From assembly GCF_000472545.1 (NCBI RefSeq), contig NZ_AWZV01000039.1, positions 1-59,463 on the forward strand: a stretch of DNA of 59,463 nt, written 5' to 3'. The notes below the pieces were generated by a model. It saw only the letters and a list, made by a program, of their open reading frames with translations. It was not told where the DNA came from and did not search any database. Position 1 is the first letter of the stretch, and each line of letters begins with the position of its first letter. Origin of the DNA: Burkholderia sp. WSM2232. Its GTDB lineage: Bacteria; Pseudomonadota; Gammaproteobacteria; Burkholderiales; Burkholderiaceae. Below, piece after piece: positions 52,591 through 59,463 of this stretch. The position numbers and the translations under genes are program-made.

Positions 52591-53418
52591 GTGAGAACGC
52601 ATGTTAACGTTCTACCTGCGAGCCGACGATGCAACCGCTGCGGCGCGATAGCAGGCCCGAAGATTCAATCCCGAAAGACATACGTTACCCCATCTAAATT
52701 GATTCTATTCACTTTATTGGCGCTTTTTTTTGCAGCAATCGTGATATGCAAGCGCGCTCGACGCCCTCTCCTCTACTGCACCATCGCCCTTTTCTGGCTG
52801 CTTTCGGCCGGCTGGCTGACTGCGCCGCTGCTGAGCCTTGCCCAGCCGGTCGCGCAAACCAGCCCGCCGGCCAGCTTCGCGCCGCGCACCGCCATCATCC
52901 TGCTCGGCGGCGGCACCGTGTACAACCGCGAGAAGGTGCTCGTGCCGCCGCGCGAGGTGCTCGCACGCATTGCCGTCAGCGCGCGGAACTACGTGGCATG
53001 CAAGCGCAGTGCGGCCATATGCACCGTGATCGTCAGCGGCGGCAATCCGCAGCGGCATCCGGCAAGCGAGGCTGACACTTACCTGCCCTACCTGCTGCGC
53101 GAACAGGTGCCGCGTTCGGACATCGTGCTGGAAAACCAGAGCCTCACCACGTACGAGAACGCGCGCAACGTATCGGCTATTGTGGGCCAGTCACGTTACG
53201 ACTCATTGATACTCGTCACATCCGCGTATCACATGCCGCGAGCATTGCTGGATTTCCGCCATTTCGGCCTCGATCCGCAGCCATTGATCTCCAGCGCCCG
53301 CCGCGCACGCCTCGGCGTGTTACCGCGTTATTCGAATCTGGCGAACGCGGAAGTCGCGTTGCATGAGCTGATCGGCATCGCGCAATATCATGTGTACAGC
53401 GCGGTCGGCCTGTTCTGA
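52591..53418 (+). CDS. YdcF/DUF218 (ElyC-like) membrane protein
   Basis: Up to 275 residues. Two N-terminal membrane helices (LILFTLLALFFAAIVICK and LLYCTIALFWLLSAGWLTAPLL) precede a periplasmic DUF218 domain. The domain has TAIILLGGGTVYN, VIVSGGNPQRHPASEAD, IVLENQSLTTYENARN and LVTSAYHMPRALLDF. Such proteins are linked to envelope polymer metabolism (ElyC, SanA). The start is uncertain: the GTG at 52591 has AGGA upstream but adds about 33 atypical residues, whereas the natural-looking start just before TPSKLILF has GTT where GTG would be expected. Confidence 0.8.
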   Translation: MRTHVNVLPASRRCNRCGAIAGPKIQSRKTYVTPSKLILFTLLALFFAAIVICKRARRPLLYCTIALFWLLSAGWLTAPLLSLAQPVAQTSPPASFAPRTAIILLGGGTVYNREKVLVPPREVLARIAVSARNYVACKRSAAICTVIVSGGNPQRHPASEADTYLPYLLREQVPRSDIVLENQSLTTYENARNVSAIVGQSRYDSLILVTSAYHMPRALLDFRHFGLDPQPLISSARRARLGVLPRYSNLANAEVALHELIGIAQYHVYSAVGLF

Positions 53419-53675
53419 GCGAGACGGGTGACCCGCAGTGACTTTGCTTAGCCATGCGAACGAATCTGACGGACATTCGCACTCGACTGACAGGCCCGTA
53501 AGCGCGTTCCCGCGCAGCCTTAAGCACTGCGCATTGCCTGTTCGTAACAGGATGTAACCGATGGCACCTGCGGTTACAAACCGTCTGCTGGAGCGGAGAT
53601 TGCTGGCTAGAATGCACTGTCTTTCCAGATGGACAGACAAGTACTCGGGTCCACAACCACTCTGCGGAGGTAGCA

Positions 53676-53921
53676 ATGAAGAAAATGTCCCTCGCAATCC
53701 TGATTTCTCTGGGTGCCATGACCGGTGCGGCGTATGCGCAGGAAAGCGGCGTCACCATGAGTACCGACCCGGCGCGAGCCGCCGACGTCGAGCAACGCGC
53801 GCAAGATTTGCAAAACCGCCAGCAAACCATGGAAACGGCACCGGCAGAGCCGATGAAGCATCACAAAGGAACGCCGCGTCATCATAAGAAGGGGACGAAG
53901 GCCGACGCGTCGAGCTCGTAA
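53676..53921 (+). CDS. Small exported His/Lys-rich protein
   Basis: An 81-residue protein. The signal peptide MKKMSLAILISLGAM is followed by GAAYAQ and the cleavage site. The mature part is about 58 residues with a Gln/Arg-rich helix (VEQRAQDLQNRQQTME) and a basic tail rich in His and Lys (KHHKGTPRHHKKG) that could bind metal or polyanions. GGAGG lies seven bases before the ATG. A terminator follows at 54008. Family unknown to me. Confidence 0.8.
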   Translation: MKKMSLAILISLGAMTGAAYAQESGVTMSTDPARAADVEQRAQDLQNRQQTMETAPAEPMKHHKGTPRHHKKGTKADASSS

Positions 53922-54007
53922 GCGCAATTCGGGGGCGTGCCGGCAGAGCGCCTGGTCGAGCGTTTGCCGAGCCCCACGTCCGCTGCGCGGCGTCGCCGTC
54001 CCGCGGA

Positions 54008-54043
54008 AAAGCCGAAGCCGGCAGCGCCGGTTCCGGCTTTTTT
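54008..54043 (+). terminator. Intrinsic terminator after the His/Lys-rich gene
   Basis: A stem AAGCCGAAGCCGGC / GCCGGTTCCGGCTT with two mismatches, followed by six T residues. Confidence 0.8.
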
Positions 54044-54156
54044 GTTGTCCAATGGACCGGCCGGCGCGCGTTGCCCGGTATGCTAAAGTCGCGCACCTAC
54101 CGGACCGGCACCCCGCCGGAACCCTAACCCGTGCGCACCCCGGTGCGGAGGACAGC

Positions 54157-54414
54157 ATGAGCAACATCCAGCTAGATATCGAATGGACTGAGGCAGCATC
54201 TCGCAAGATCGAAAAACTGATGCCGCGCGGCGGTCAGGAAGCGTTTCTTGCGCTACCGCCCGTCGAATGCCTGCCGATGGAAGGCGACGTGCTGTTTCTC
54301 GGTCCCGACGGCAAGCAGCAGCCGTTCATCGTCGCGGAACGCCAGTATCATCACGACGGCGACGCCGACTGGACCATCATTCTGATTCTCGACGTACCGC
54401 AAGCCGCACATTAA
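54157..54414 (+). CDS. Small conserved hypothetical protein
   Basis: An 85-residue acidic, soluble protein beginning MSNIQLDIEWTEAASRK, with alternating strands (PMEGDVLFLGPDGKQQPFIVAE, quoted in part) and a hydrophobic end TIILILDVP. GGAGGA lies four bases before the ATG, and the longer frame to 54052 lacks a binding site. It has a plausible small beta-sheet fold. I recognise no named family and cannot assign a function. Confidence 0.7.
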   Translation: MSNIQLDIEWTEAASRKIEKLMPRGGQEAFLALPPVECLPMEGDVLFLGPDGKQQPFIVAERQYHHDGDADWTIILILDVPQAAH

Positions 54415-54573
54415 GGGCGGCGGCTAGCCACGAGCGGCCTACAGCAGCGGCGGATACAGCGCGTGATAAGCGCCGCGCGACTCGCGCCAGCCCGAGATCG
54501 CCGCCGTTGCAGCAGCGCGCCCCGATCGCCGGGGCGCCGTTTCAGCGCGCCCGCCCAAGCCCTACACCAAAAC

Positions 54574-54864
54574 CTACGCTATCTTCGACACGACGCGGAT
54601 TTCCGCGTGTTCGACCCAATCCGCCACCGCCGCCTTATACGCCGTAATGTGCGCGGATTTGGCGTGGGCCGCCAGCGCCTCCTGACTGGTCCAGCGCTCG
54701 AAAAATACGAACCGGCGCGGCTCCTGCACATCGCGGTGCAGATCGTACTGCAATGCGCCGGGCTCGCTGCGCGTCGGCCCGACAATGCCTTCTAACGCCT
54801 TGCGCAACTGCTCCTCGTAACCGGGTTTTGCAACTGAAATTGCGACCACTGCGATTTCCGCCAT
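54574..54864 (-). CDS. ABM-domain monooxygenase-like protein (YgiN type)
   Basis: A 96-residue ferredoxin-like protein of the antibiotic biosynthesis monooxygenase fold: AVVAISVAKPGYEEQLRKALEGIV, SEPGALQYDLHRDVQEPRRFVFFERW and AHAKSAHITAYKAAV (each quoted within its segment). In E. coli, YgiN is a quinol monooxygenase; others act on small aromatics or only bind them. It works as a dimer in the cytoplasm. GGAGAGGAAGA precedes the ATG; the in-frame extension to 54933 is discarded. Confidence 0.85.
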   Translation of the reverse strand: MAEIAVVAISVAKPGYEEQLRKALEGIVGPTRSEPGALQYDLHRDVQEPRRFVFFERWTSQEALAAHAKSAHITAYKAAVADWVEHAEIRVVSKIA

Positions 54865-55411
54865 TCTTCCTCTCCGTTTTGCGAAAAGCAGCAGCATACC
54901 CATTGCCCGGCCGTGCTGCAGGCAGACGCGCACCGCCGCGCCTCCGCGGGCAGCGACGCGCGTTTGCCTGCAGCTAACATCTGAGCACCGTCGCCGCCTG
55001 GAGTTTGGCGGGCATTCACGAGCCGCCCTGATACCCTCGGCTCATGCAAGCTTACAGATACCTGATGGCGACTTGTCGCGATCGGCGGATCGATTGAAGC
55101 GGGCATCGCAGCAGGCTCCGCTGATTCAACGCGAGACAGGGCGGCTGCGTTATCCGCCCGCCGGAGCCCGGTGTGATGCGTGGCACTGCCGCGCCGCGCC
55201 TCTGTGACAACCCGCACATTCATGCGAATCGCATGCTGCTAGACTCATTTTTGACCGCTCCGCCGGAGTCCCGCATGGCTGGCACCGCTCTTCGCGTTCC
55301 AGGGTTCGATCCGGCTCGCCGTGCGGGCGTTCAGGTCGAGTATTTCGTTGCGCATCCGCCGGGCGCCGCAGCCGCGCGCGCCCCCCGTCACCCGATTGCC
55401 GCGATGCCACC
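54865..55411. other. Upstream region of the EAL gene, with a palindrome
   Basis: About 550 bases between divergent genes. A perfect palindrome CATGCGA-A-TCGCATG lies at 55221-55235, followed by a TAGACT -10-like hexamer at 55240-55245. A small frame from ATG 55275 with GGAG upstream ends at 55457 inside the EAL gene; I do not call it. Confidence 0.45.
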
Positions 55412-56728
55412 ATGTCCGCTCTCATGCCCGCCTTTATGCCATCTGTCAGCGAACTGAGTCTGAGCGGCCTGCTGCCGCATCTGGTCCGGGACGAGGCCGG
55501 CTGGAGCGCGACATGGCGCGCGCTCACGCTGCATAGCGTGTTTCAGCCGGTGCTGTCGGTCACGCATCAGTGCGTGGTCGGCTATGAGGCGCTGCTGCGC
55601 GCGTTCGATCCGGTCGGTTTGCCTGTCTCGCCCGAAGTGCTGTTCTCCGGCACGCGCTCGGCGGCGGACGCGCGCGAGCTCGACCGCATCGCACGTTGCC
55701 TGCACGTGGCGAATTTCATGGAACAAGGCATTGCCAGCGGCTGGCTCTTTCTGAACACGCGACCGCAGGTGTTCGAAACCGGCTGGCCGCAGCGGACTTT
55801 TATCGACGAGCTTTCCGCGCATTTCGGCTTGCCGCAGGAGCGCATCGTGATCGAAGTGCTCGAGCAGCCCGCCGACGACGAGTCCGCCGTCGCGAGCATG
55901 CTGGCCGCGTCGCAACCGCGTGACTTCCTGATCGCGATCGACGACTTCGGCACCGGCTTCTCGAACTTCGACCGCGTGTGGCGCTTCCGCCCGGATATCG
56001 TCAAGCTCGACAGGTCGCTCGTCGCGCGCGCCGGCAAGCGTGAAGGCGACGATTCGATGATCGGCCATCTGATCGCGATGCTGCATCAGTCCGGCACGCT
56101 GGTGCTCGCCGAAGGCGTCGAAACGGACGAGGAATTGATGATCCTGATGCAGGCTGACGTCGATTTCGTCCAGGGTTTCTGGCTTGGCCAGCCAAACGGT
56201 TCAATCGAGGCGGCCATAGCGGACGTGCCCGCGCAGATAGCGTCGATGTGGAGCAAGTTCGCCGACTACGAGCTTGCGCACGCGCGCCACAAGCAGCTCG
56301 GCTTCGAAGGCTTCGCCGAAGCGGTAGCTGCCGCGGCTGGGGCATATCAGGCGACCGGCGATCTCGAGCAGGCGGCGCAGAACGTGTGGCATCTGCGGGA
56401 AGCGCGACGTGTGTTCATTACCGACGAGCATGGTCAGCAGACCCAGGCATCGGTGACAGCCGCGTCCGTGCCCGCGCTCGCGCAGCGGCTTGCGCCCCTC
56501 ACGAGCGCCGCGCGCAGCAACTGGTCGCGGCGCTCGTATCTGAAGCACGCGCTGGCCGCACGCGGCCGAGTCGCGATGATGGGCCCGCATTACTCGCTCG
56601 CGGACGGCGACGACTGCTACACGGCGGCGCTCGCATTCGAGCGCGACGGCAACACGCACGTGCTGTGCGTCGACTTCGTGCCGACGACGTCGATGGGGCC
56701 GACGGGCTCGAGGAGCCGACGCAGTTAG
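55412..56728 (+). CDS. EAL-domain cyclic-di-GMP phosphodiesterase
   Basis: A 438-residue protein. The EAL domain (about 40-280) keeps the catalytic residues: EALLR at 59-63, Asn in LFLNTRPQ, Glu in IVIEVLEQ, the DDFGTGFS loop, Lys in VKLDRSLV, AEGVETDEE and the closing QGFWLGQP. It is therefore predicted to be active in hydrolysing c-di-GMP. The C-terminal domain (about 300-425), with WSRRSYLKHALAA and FERDGNTHVLCVDF, resembles the YkuI C-terminal or PDC-like sensor fold and may regulate activity. No membrane segment. The start has no strong binding site; the ATG at 55412 is the only suitable one in frame. Confidence 0.88.
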   Translation: MSALMPAFMPSVSELSLSGLLPHLVRDEAGWSATWRALTLHSVFQPVLSVTHQCVVGYEALLRAFDPVGLPVSPEVLFSGTRSAADARELDRIARCLHVANFMEQGIASGWLFLNTRPQVFETGWPQRTFIDELSAHFGLPQERIVIEVLEQPADDESAVASMLAASQPRDFLIAIDDFGTGFSNFDRVWRFRPDIVKLDRSLVARAGKREGDDSMIGHLIAMLHQSGTLVLAEGVETDEELMILMQADVDFVQGFWLGQPNGSIEAAIADVPAQIASMWSKFADYELAHARHKQLGFEGFAEAVAAAAGAYQATGDLEQAAQNVWHLREARRVFITDEHGQQTQASVTAASVPALAQRLAPLTSAARSNWSRRSYLKHALAARGRVAMMGPHYSLADGDDCYTAALAFERDGNTHVLCVDFVPTTSMGPTGSRSRRS

Positions 56729-56767
56729 CCGGGTCTGGCGCGGCAGCGCGCGCCGGTGGACGGCCTC

Positions 56768-56833
56768 GTTGATCGCTGGTTGATCGCTGGTTGATCGCTG
56801 GTTGATCGCTGGTTGATTGCTGGTTGATCGCTC
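56768..56833. repeat. Six tandem 11-bp repeats
   Basis: The unit GTTGATCGCTG is repeated six times with two single-base changes, directly followed by related ATCAACCGCTC. It lies between the convergent EAL and arfB genes, 40 bases from each, outside coding sequence. Confidence 0.93.
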
Positions 56834-56845
56834 ATCAACCGCTCA

Positions 56846-57250
56846 TCAATCTTCGACGCGCGCGCGGCCCGACTTGATTTCGCTGCGGCGTGACTTGCCT
56901 TCGAGACGCCGCATCTTCGATGCGCGCGTCGGCCTGGTCGCAACGCGAGGCTTGCGCGTGACGCTCACGCTCTCCACGAGTTCGTCGAGCCGCGCGAGCG
57001 CCGCTGCGCGGTTCAGATCCTGCGTCCGGTGTTCCTGAGCCTTGATGACCACCACGCCGTCGCGGGTGATGCGGCGGTCGGACAATGCCAGCAGACGCAT
57101 TTTCAGCACGTCCGGCAACGACGAAGCGCGCACGTCGAAGCGCAGTTGAATGGCGCTCGAGACCTTGTTGACGTTCTGGCCACCGGCGCCCTGCGCGCGT
57201 ACCGCGGTCAGCTCGACTTCGTGCAACGGGATGGAATAGCGGGATGTCAT
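56846..57250 (-). CDS. arfB: Alternative ribosome-rescue factor ArfB (peptidyl-tRNA hydrolase)
   Basis: A 134-residue release-factor-like hydrolase. The catalytic GGQ is at residues 23-25 in QGAGGQNVNKVSSAIQLRF. The long basic C-terminal tail (ATRPTRASKMRRLEGKSRR, in part) is the segment that enters the empty mRNA channel of stalled ribosomes. It frees peptides from non-stop complexes without a stop codon. Same strand as recD, 39 bases after its stop, so co-transcription is possible. Confidence 0.95.
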   Translation of the reverse strand: MTSRYSIPLHEVELTAVRAQGAGGQNVNKVSSAIQLRFDVRASSLPDVLKMRLLALSDRRITRDGVVVIKAQEHRTQDLNRAAALARLDELVESVSVTRKPRVATRPTRASKMRRLEGKSRRSEIKSGRARVED

Positions 57251-57289
57251 GGTGCTGCCAGTGTATACGGCGATGCGATGGCCGCGCCG

Positions 57290-59463
57290 CTATTGGCCGC
57301 GCGCCGCCTCCCAGATTCTCGCGGCGAGACCGGAGTCGCGCTGCGTCGGCGTTGCAATGGCCTGCGCCAGCACGGCACGCGCCCCGATAATCTCGACGCG
57401 CTCGCGAGCCCGCGTGATCGCCGTATAAACCAGTTCACGCGAGAGCACCCTGCTGAACGCGGCCGGCAGCATCAATACCGCGTGTTCGAATTCCGAGCCT
57501 TGCGACTTGTGAACCGTCAACGCAAATGCGGTGTCGTGGGGCGGCAGTGCGGCCGGCGACACGGCTCGCAAACCGCCGTCGCCGGTTCGGAAGTAAACCC
57601 GCAGCGTGCCGTCCGCGCCAGGCAACGCAATGCCGATGTCGCCATTGAAGAGCCCTAGCGCATAGTCATTGCGCGTGACCATTACGGGCCGCCCGGCGAA
57701 CCACTGCGCGCCGACTGCGAGCGTGATACCAGCCGCGCGCCGCACCTGCGCCGCCATCGCCGCGTTCACCTGATCGACGCCGCGCGCGCCCGAGCGGGTC
57801 GCGCACAGCACCCGAAAGCGATTGAGCGCGTCAAAAAGTGGCGATGGGTCCGGCGTGGCTTGGGCTAGCGCGCCGGCCAGCGCCTTTGCATACGGCACAA
57901 AACCGGCAGCGAGACGCTCGACGGTGCGCTCGCCAAGCGTCGCGTGCGTGTCTTCGTGAAGCGCGGCGGCATGTTGTGTAGCGTCGGCGAGCAGCACTTC
58001 CAGTGCGGCGCTCGCCGCGCCGTTGCGAATTGCCAGCGACAAGCGGCCAATCGGCGAGTCCAGCCCAAAGCGATAGTTGCGCTCCAGCCAGACGACGCAA
58101 TCGGCGAGCGGGTTGGGCAGCCCGGAGGATGACAGCCCGGGCACGAAGCTGCTGCGCGCCTCGGTCTGCCGCTCAGTGTGCGGATCGCTTCGCTGGGCAA
58201 AATCTTCGGTGCGTGGTTCGCCCCACGTGTGTGCTCGATCCGCCCCGGTGAACAGGTCGTCGGGCGGACCGTCGGGTACATTCAGTGAGTAATCGACTGC
58301 GTCGTCAGGCCGCACCCAATACTCCGCCTGTGCGTCGAGGCCGTTCGCCGCTTGCGGCAGCGAACGCGTTAGCCGCGCCTCGTCGATCCCCAGCGCGTCT
58401 GCAATTCGCTTCACGCCGCGTGCGCTGAACGCCGGCCGCGCGCTCAACTCGGCGAACACGGCACCGGCTTCCACCGCCGCAAGCTGGTCCTTGTCGCCGA
58501 GCATCACGAGGCGCGTATGCGGGGCAATGGCGTCGAGCAGATGAGCGGCCATTGCGACGTCGATCATCGACGCCTCGTCGATCACCACCACGTCGTAAGG
58601 CAACGGATTGTCGCGATGATGCCGGAAGCGCCCGCCCGGCCCCGAGCCGAGCAGACGATGCAACGTGTACGACGTCTGCGGCAGACGCGCGGCCAGTTCG
58701 GGCGGCAGAGCGCCGGCGCGCGTGAGCAAGGCTTCCTGCATGCGCTGCGCCGCCTTGCCCGTGGGTGCAGCGAGCGCGATCCGCAGATCCGCGCGCGCAT
58801 CCAGCAGGCACGCGAGCAGGCCGACCACTGTCGTGGTCTTGCCCGTGCCCGGACCGCCGCTGACAATGGTGAGACGTCCGGAGAGCGCCATGACCGCGGC
58901 CACGCGCTGCCAGTCCACTTCGTCGTCCGCGGGAGGGCCGAAGTAACGTAGTAGCCGCTGGTGCAGGGTTTGTGTGGCGTTGGTGTTGGCGGTCGAGTTG
59001 GCGCCGGTCGTCGAATTGGCGTCGGCGGTCGAATTGGCGTCGGCGGTCGAATTGGCGCGGGCGGTCGAATTGGCGCTGGTGGTCGAACTTGCGTTGGCGG
59101 CCGAATTGGCGCAGGTCGTCGAGTTGGCGTTGGTGGCCGAATTGGCGTTGGTGGCCGAATTGGCGTTGGTGGCCGAATTGGCGTTGGTGGCCGAATTGGC
59201 GTCGGCGGCCGAATTGGCGTCGGTGGCATTGGCGTCGGTGGCCGAATTGGCGTTGGTGGCCGAATTGGCGTCGGCGGCCGAATTGGCGTCGGTGGCCGAA
59301 TTGGCGCAGGTCGTCGAGTTTGCGTCGGCGGTCGCGTTGGCACCAGCGGCCGGGTTGGCGTCGGCGTCGCCGCTGATACCGGCGCCCGCTCTGCCGCCAA
59401 GGTTGCCGTCGGCATTGGCCTCGGCTTCGGCTCCCGCATGTCCGACCAGCGCCCTTGCCAGAC
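57290..59463 (-). CDS. recD: Exodeoxyribonuclease V alpha subunit RecD (5' end outside the window)
   Basis: The frame is open from the stop at 57290 to the window edge, so the N-terminus lies beyond it; 723 codons are visible. The helicase part starts at DDEVDWQRVAAVMALSG, then Walker A GGPGTGKTTTVV, the DEAS box VVIDEASMIDVAM, ERNYRF, VHKSQGSEF and the final VYTAITRARERVEI, all as in RecD, the 5'-3' motor of RecBCD. A GTG at 58918 is inside the gene and is not the start. Between an N-terminal stretch (ARALVGHAG at the edge) and TLHQRLLRYFGP lies a low-complexity block of about 125 residues (see the repeat entry). An insertion of 17 residues or so rich in Asp/Thr/Glu also follows the DALGIDEARLTRSL segment. 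Confidence 0.93.
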   Translation of the reverse strand, partial: LARALVGHAGAEAEANADGNLGGRAGAGISGDADANPAAGANATADANSTTCANSATDANSAADANSATNANSATDANATDANSAADANSATNANSATNANSATNANSATNANSTTCANSAANASSTTSANSTARANSTADANSTADANSTTGANSTANTNATQTLHQRLLRYFGPPADDEVDWQRVAAVMALSGRLTIVSGGPGTGKTTTVVGLLACLLDARADLRIALAAPTGKAAQRMQEALLTRAGALPPELAARLPQTSYTLHRLLGSGPGGRFRHHRDNPLPYDVVVIDEASMIDVAMAAHLLDAIAPHTRLVMLGDKDQLAAVEAGAVFAELSARPAFSARGVKRIADALGIDEARLTRSLPQAANGLDAQAEYWVRPDDAVDYSLNVPDGPPDDLFTGADRAHTWGEPRTEDFAQRSDPHTERQTEARSSFVPGLSSSGLPNPLADCVVWLERNYRFGLDSPIGRLSLAIRNGAASAALEVLLADATQHAAALHEDTHATLGERTVERLAAGFVPYAKALAGALAQATPDPSPLFDALNRFRVLCATRSGARGVDQVNAAMAAQVRRAAGITLAVGAQWFAGRPVMVTRNDYALGLFNGDIGIALPGADGTLRVYFRTGDGGLRAVSPAALPPHDTAFALTVHKSQGSEFEHAVLMLPAAFSRVLSRELVYTAITRARERVEIIGARAVLAQAIATPTQRDSGLAARIWEAARGQ
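58982..59354 (-). repeat. 18-bp minisatellite encoding a hexapeptide inside recD
   Basis: About 20 imperfect 18-bp units, TTGGCGTTGGTGGCCGAA on the plus strand. In the recD frame they read Ser-Ala-Thr-Asn-Ala-Asn and variants (Asp for Asn, Thr for Ala, some Cys or Arg). Four consecutive units near 59120-59200 are almost identical, so recent slippage is likely. All units are multiples of three bases (one is 15), so the frame is kept. Confidence 0.93.

Noticed and set aside
55173..55457. A 94-codon frame overlapping the EAL gene start
   Set aside because: Overlaps the EAL N-terminus in another frame; only its second half has a plausible ATG and GGAG. Kept as a remark, not called.
58982..59354. 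Tandem repeats as a CRISPR array
   Set aside because: Units are contiguous without spacers, 18 bp long, and in frame within recD.

Overview
The window is GC-rich (roughly two-thirds G+C by eye) and reads as a chromosomal piece of a Burkholderiales beta-proteobacterium, most likely Paraburkholderia or Burkholderia. Grounds: a lineage-typical tad pilus cluster with DUF3613 and DUF2968 accessory proteins, odhA-odhB-lpdA followed by a zapE-type ATPase, the rimP-nusA-infB-rbfA-truB block, scpB-rluB, and a marR-nodT-emrA-emrB efflux operon. No rRNA, tRNA or CRISPR array was seen. The six-frame open frames lying opposite long genes are GC-driven shadows and are left out.

Layout. 1-843: a hexanucleotide microsatellite and one small gene. 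844-14968 (minus): a complete Flp/Tad pilus locus, read from flp (59 aa, 14789-14968) through prepilin peptidase, TadE, CpaB, secretin, TadZ, the CpaF ATPase, TadB, TadC, TadD, a DUF3613 protein and TadG to a sigma-54-dependent activator and a DUF2968 protein. 14969-21677 (plus): the most unusual accessory part. A near-consensus sigma-54 promoter with an upstream dyad precedes the first of two paralogous Gly/Ser/Thr-rich repeat lipoproteins. These are followed by a degenerate pentanucleotide array, an outer-membrane TpsB/ShlB-type transporter with no recognisable TpsA partner, and a DUF2147 protein. 21715-22232: a bidirectional terminator and a frameshifted IS5-like N-terminal-domain gene.

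22411-31686 (minus): zapE, the 2-oxoglutarate dehydrogenase operon with strong hairpins in both gaps, and typA/bipA. 31980-37152 (plus): a MarR-controlled tripartite efflux operon. 37263-47349 (minus): translation and transcription core genes with a promoter-leader-terminator ahead of rimP, then rluB and scpB. 47696-50138 (minus): an aminotransferase and a LysR regulator. 50542-54864: small genes, including a second IS5-like N-terminal-only protein, two small exported proteins, a DUF218/YdcF protein and an ABM monooxygenase. 55412-59463: an EAL phosphodiesterase, arfB, and the 3' part of recD, which carries a hexapeptide minisatellite.

Functionally, the left third looks like a surface and adhesion region. 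My preferred hypothesis is that the sigma-54 activator at the end of the tad cluster controls the divergent lipoprotein gene, linking pilus and matrix-like surface proteins. The other strong oddity is the in-frame repeat inside RecD. Domain-family names come from memory of family hallmarks and were not checked against any database.
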